Below are positions 6,006-7,165 of a DNA stretch of 7,165 nt, in pieces; position 1 is the stretch's first letter; each line of letters begins with the position of its first letter. This DNA is from an uncultured euryarchaeote (GTDB lineage: Archaea > Thermoplasmatota > Poseidoniia > Poseidoniales > Poseidoniaceae), in NCBI GenBank assembly GCA_937892665.1, contig CALBJF010000321.1:1-7165 (forward strand). Direction: 5' to 3'. The position numbers and the translations under genes were made by a program. The notes under the pieces are model-generated. The model was not told where the DNA came from. It did not search any database and worked only from the letters and a program-made list of their open reading frames with translations.

Positions 6006-6834
6006 AACCTATAATTGTCGTACCTTTCCACGATTGATTACGAACTAAATTAAGAATACGTTCGGGATATTCGCCATTGATCAAATGAACGTTCACTCCG
6101 CTTTTTGCAACCAAAAGACCTCGTTGGATTTTCAAACCGATACCACCCGTAACATCGATATCGGTTTGGTGGAGTCCTTCATACGATATTTCAGGAGACC
6201 ATCGTTCGATCAAATCCTCATCCGTTGCAAGATGTGGAGGGACTTTGAGCAGACCATCGACTCCACCCATTGCAAATACAAGTGATTCGATGTTGGGTAA
6301 CTCCATTGAGAGCCTTGCAACGATGTCATCGCCTGATAGAATACCAAATTTCGTTTCATCATCAACATCGACTACATCACCAAAGGTAACATGGACTGTT
6401 TCAACATCATCAGAATTGAATCGTCCAAGATCTCCTGCAAATTGAGGCCCTAAATTGGACGCCCATTCATGAGGAGGATGGGATAAAGGATTGAGACCGA
6501 CTTGGTTTAATTCTGAAAGAACAATTGCATTCAGGGTCAACATATCTTTTCGAACGTTCTCAACTGCTTCTTGTTGTGATGAACAAGCGTCGTCTAAGAG
6601 TTCAAAGTTTGGAAGGTAACCTTCGTTTAATCTCCAGCGTTTGGCTTTTAGATGCCCAAACGAACCTGCTCCATGGACAATAATGACTTGGATACCTTCC
6701 TCAGTGATGGCTTTAATGACCGAGCAAATGTTTCTGATGATCTGGAGATGAGCAACGGACTGTTCGTCTTTCTTGGTGATAAGAGCACCTCCAAATTTGA
6801 CCACAATTCGCCTCCCCATGAATATTGCAGGCAT
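6004..6834 (-). CDS. ipk: Isopentenyl phosphate kinase (amino acid kinase family)
   Basis: A 276-residue cytosolic kinase that phosphorylates isopentenyl phosphate with ATP to give IPP, the last step of the alternative mevalonate pathway in archaea. Motifs in order: VVKFGGALITKK (11-22; Lys13 and the Gly-rich loop), VHGAGSFGH (53-61, where His61 corresponds to the catalytic His60 of the M. jannaschii enzyme), FGDVV then FGILSGDDIVARLS (163-176), GGVDGL (190-195), and DVTGGIGLKIQRG (227-239) with the nucleotide-site Lys. His61 separates IPK from other amino acid kinases such as glutamate-5-kinase and UMP kinase. The ATG at 6834 has a GAGG site five bases upstream on the minus strand. An ATG at 6819, just before GRRIVVKFGG, fits the family N-terminus too but has no such site. 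It heads the minus-strand operon. Confidence 0.93.
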   Translation of the reverse strand: MPAIFMGRRIVVKFGGALITKKDEQSVAHLQIIRNICSVIKAITEEGIQVIIVHGAGSFGHLKAKRWRLNEGYLPNFELLDDACSSQQEAVENVRKDMLTLNAIVLSELNQVGLNPLSHPPHEWASNLGPQFAGDLGRFNSDDVETVHVTFGDVVDVDDETKFGILSGDDIVARLSMELPNIESLVFAMGGVDGLLKVPPHLATDEDLIERWSPEISYEGLHQTDIDVTGGIGLKIQRGLLVAKSGVNVHLINGEYPERILNLVRNQSWKGTTIIG

Positions 6835-6857
6835 CAATACCTCATGAGGATGCCTAC
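6827..6857 (-). promoter_or_regulatory. Potential hairpin over the IPK ribosome-binding site and start codon
   Basis: On the minus strand GTAGGCATC (6857-6849) and GATGCCTGC (6835-6827) can pair over nine positions in RNA, one of them U-G. The 13-base loop contains the GAGG Shine-Dalgarno, and the ATG at 6834 lies in the 3' arm. The loop overlaps a 10-base DNA palindrome, CCTCATGAGG (6840-6849). It matters only if the transcript starts upstream of 6857; otherwise it could be a DNA operator. The structure is seen in the sequence; the role is inferred. Confidence 0.35.
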
Positions 6858-6898
6858 AAAAACACAGGATTCAATAGGCTGCTCTCGTTGAGTCGGCC
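6835..6898. promoter_or_regulatory. Divergent intergenic region between IPK and the unknown gene
   Basis: These 64 bases separate the two divergently read starts (6834 minus, 6899 plus) and should hold both promoters. The only AT-rich patch is CTACAAAAAC (6853-6862), a poor TATA match on either strand. As a TATA box on the minus strand it would put the IPK transcript start close to its ATG, giving a leaderless or very short leader. No convincing promoter can be assigned. Confidence 0.4.
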
Positions 6899-7165
6899 AT
6901 GAGCGATGATGAGCCAAAACTCGATGCCTTCCTTCGGCATCTACAAGCCGAAGTTGATGCTGCTTCTGAAATCTCAGACAATAAAGAGCGCGATGAACGA
7001 CTTTTCCAACTAGAAGTGGCTATCCAGGAAGCAATCATATTCGCCAACAGATACCGTGAATTACAAAGCCAAGGTGTCAATCCAATGATGCTTGTTGACC
7101 CGAAAATCCAGGCTGACCATCCTGCACCACCTGCAACGAAGAGTCAATCGATTCTACTTGGAGTT
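6899..7165 (+). CDS. Protein of unknown function, 5' part only
   Basis: An open frame starts at the ATG at 6899 and is still open after 89 codons at the window edge, so the gene is truncated here. A stop at 6875-6877 in the same frame and the lack of other starts make 6899 the only candidate. Its ribosome-binding site is weak (GAG six bases upstream), so a leaderless or short-leader transcript is possible. The visible N-terminus is charged and predicted helical (about 5-58, rich in Glu, Asp, Leu and Ala; perhaps a helical hairpin or coiled coil), then a proline-containing linker (PAPPAT, about 75-80), then SQSILLGV, which may begin a folded domain. No signal peptide is visible. I recognise no family. 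It is read away from IPK and so need not share its role. Confidence 0.7.
   Translation, partial: MSDDEPKLDAFLRHLQAEVDAASEISDNKERDERLFQLEVAIQEAIIFANRYRELQSQGVNPMMLVDPKIQADHPAPPATKSQSILLGV

Noticed and set aside
6085..6891. Plus-strand frames of 66-79 codons antisense to IPK
   Set aside because: IPK motifs on the minus strand are complete and conserved; the antisense frames show no family features.

Overview
This window is archaeal chromosomal DNA. It carries a str-type translation cluster on the plus strand, facing a minus-strand set of genes for the end of isoprenoid precursor synthesis. The archaeal assignment rests on three things: the uS12 and uS7 sequences are of the archaeal/eukaryotic type; the translocase is an EF-2 of about 735 residues with an intact diphthamide loop (not bacterial EF-G); and isopentenyl phosphate kinase is present, the hallmark of the alternative mevalonate route. 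The moderate base composition, Shine-Dalgarno sites of the GAGG/AGGTG type and the eukaryote-like type I IPP isomerase would suit a planktonic euryarchaeon such as Marine Group II/III (Thermoplasmatota-related). That lineage is an inference that a tree would have to confirm.

Layout. Bases 1-122 are an upstream region with a possible TATA box inside a small inverted repeat. Then come rps12 (123-551), rps7 (562-1170), a 94-base spacer with several possible hairpins, EF-2 (1265-3472), and a MOSC-domain gene (3475-3945) that starts two bases after the EF-2 stop. This plus-strand run meets the minus-strand run tail to tail, and the two terminal genes overlap by 17 bases (3929-3945). Reading leftward from 6834, the minus strand has isopentenyl phosphate kinase (6834-6004), a small HHW-motif membrane protein (5994-5752), and a bifunctional fusion of type I IPP isomerase with a GGPP-type polyprenyl synthase (5683-3929). 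A divergent gene of unknown function starts at 6899 and runs off the window.

How the genes fit together. uS12 and uS7 build the 30S decoding centre and head, and EF-2 drives translocation on that ribosome. The minus-strand genes are a nearly contiguous pathway module: IPK makes IPP from isopentenyl phosphate, the N-terminal half of the fusion converts IPP to DMAPP, and the C-terminal half condenses DMAPP with three IPP to give GGPP, the side-chain precursor of archaeal ether lipids. A small membrane protein is embedded in this module.

The most interesting items are the isomerase-synthase fusion, the unexplained membrane protein in the same operon, and potential RNA hairpins that place ribosome-binding sites or start codons in loops or stems (IPK start, fusion leader, rps7-EF-2 spacer). 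I found no mobile element, CRISPR array, tRNA or rRNA.
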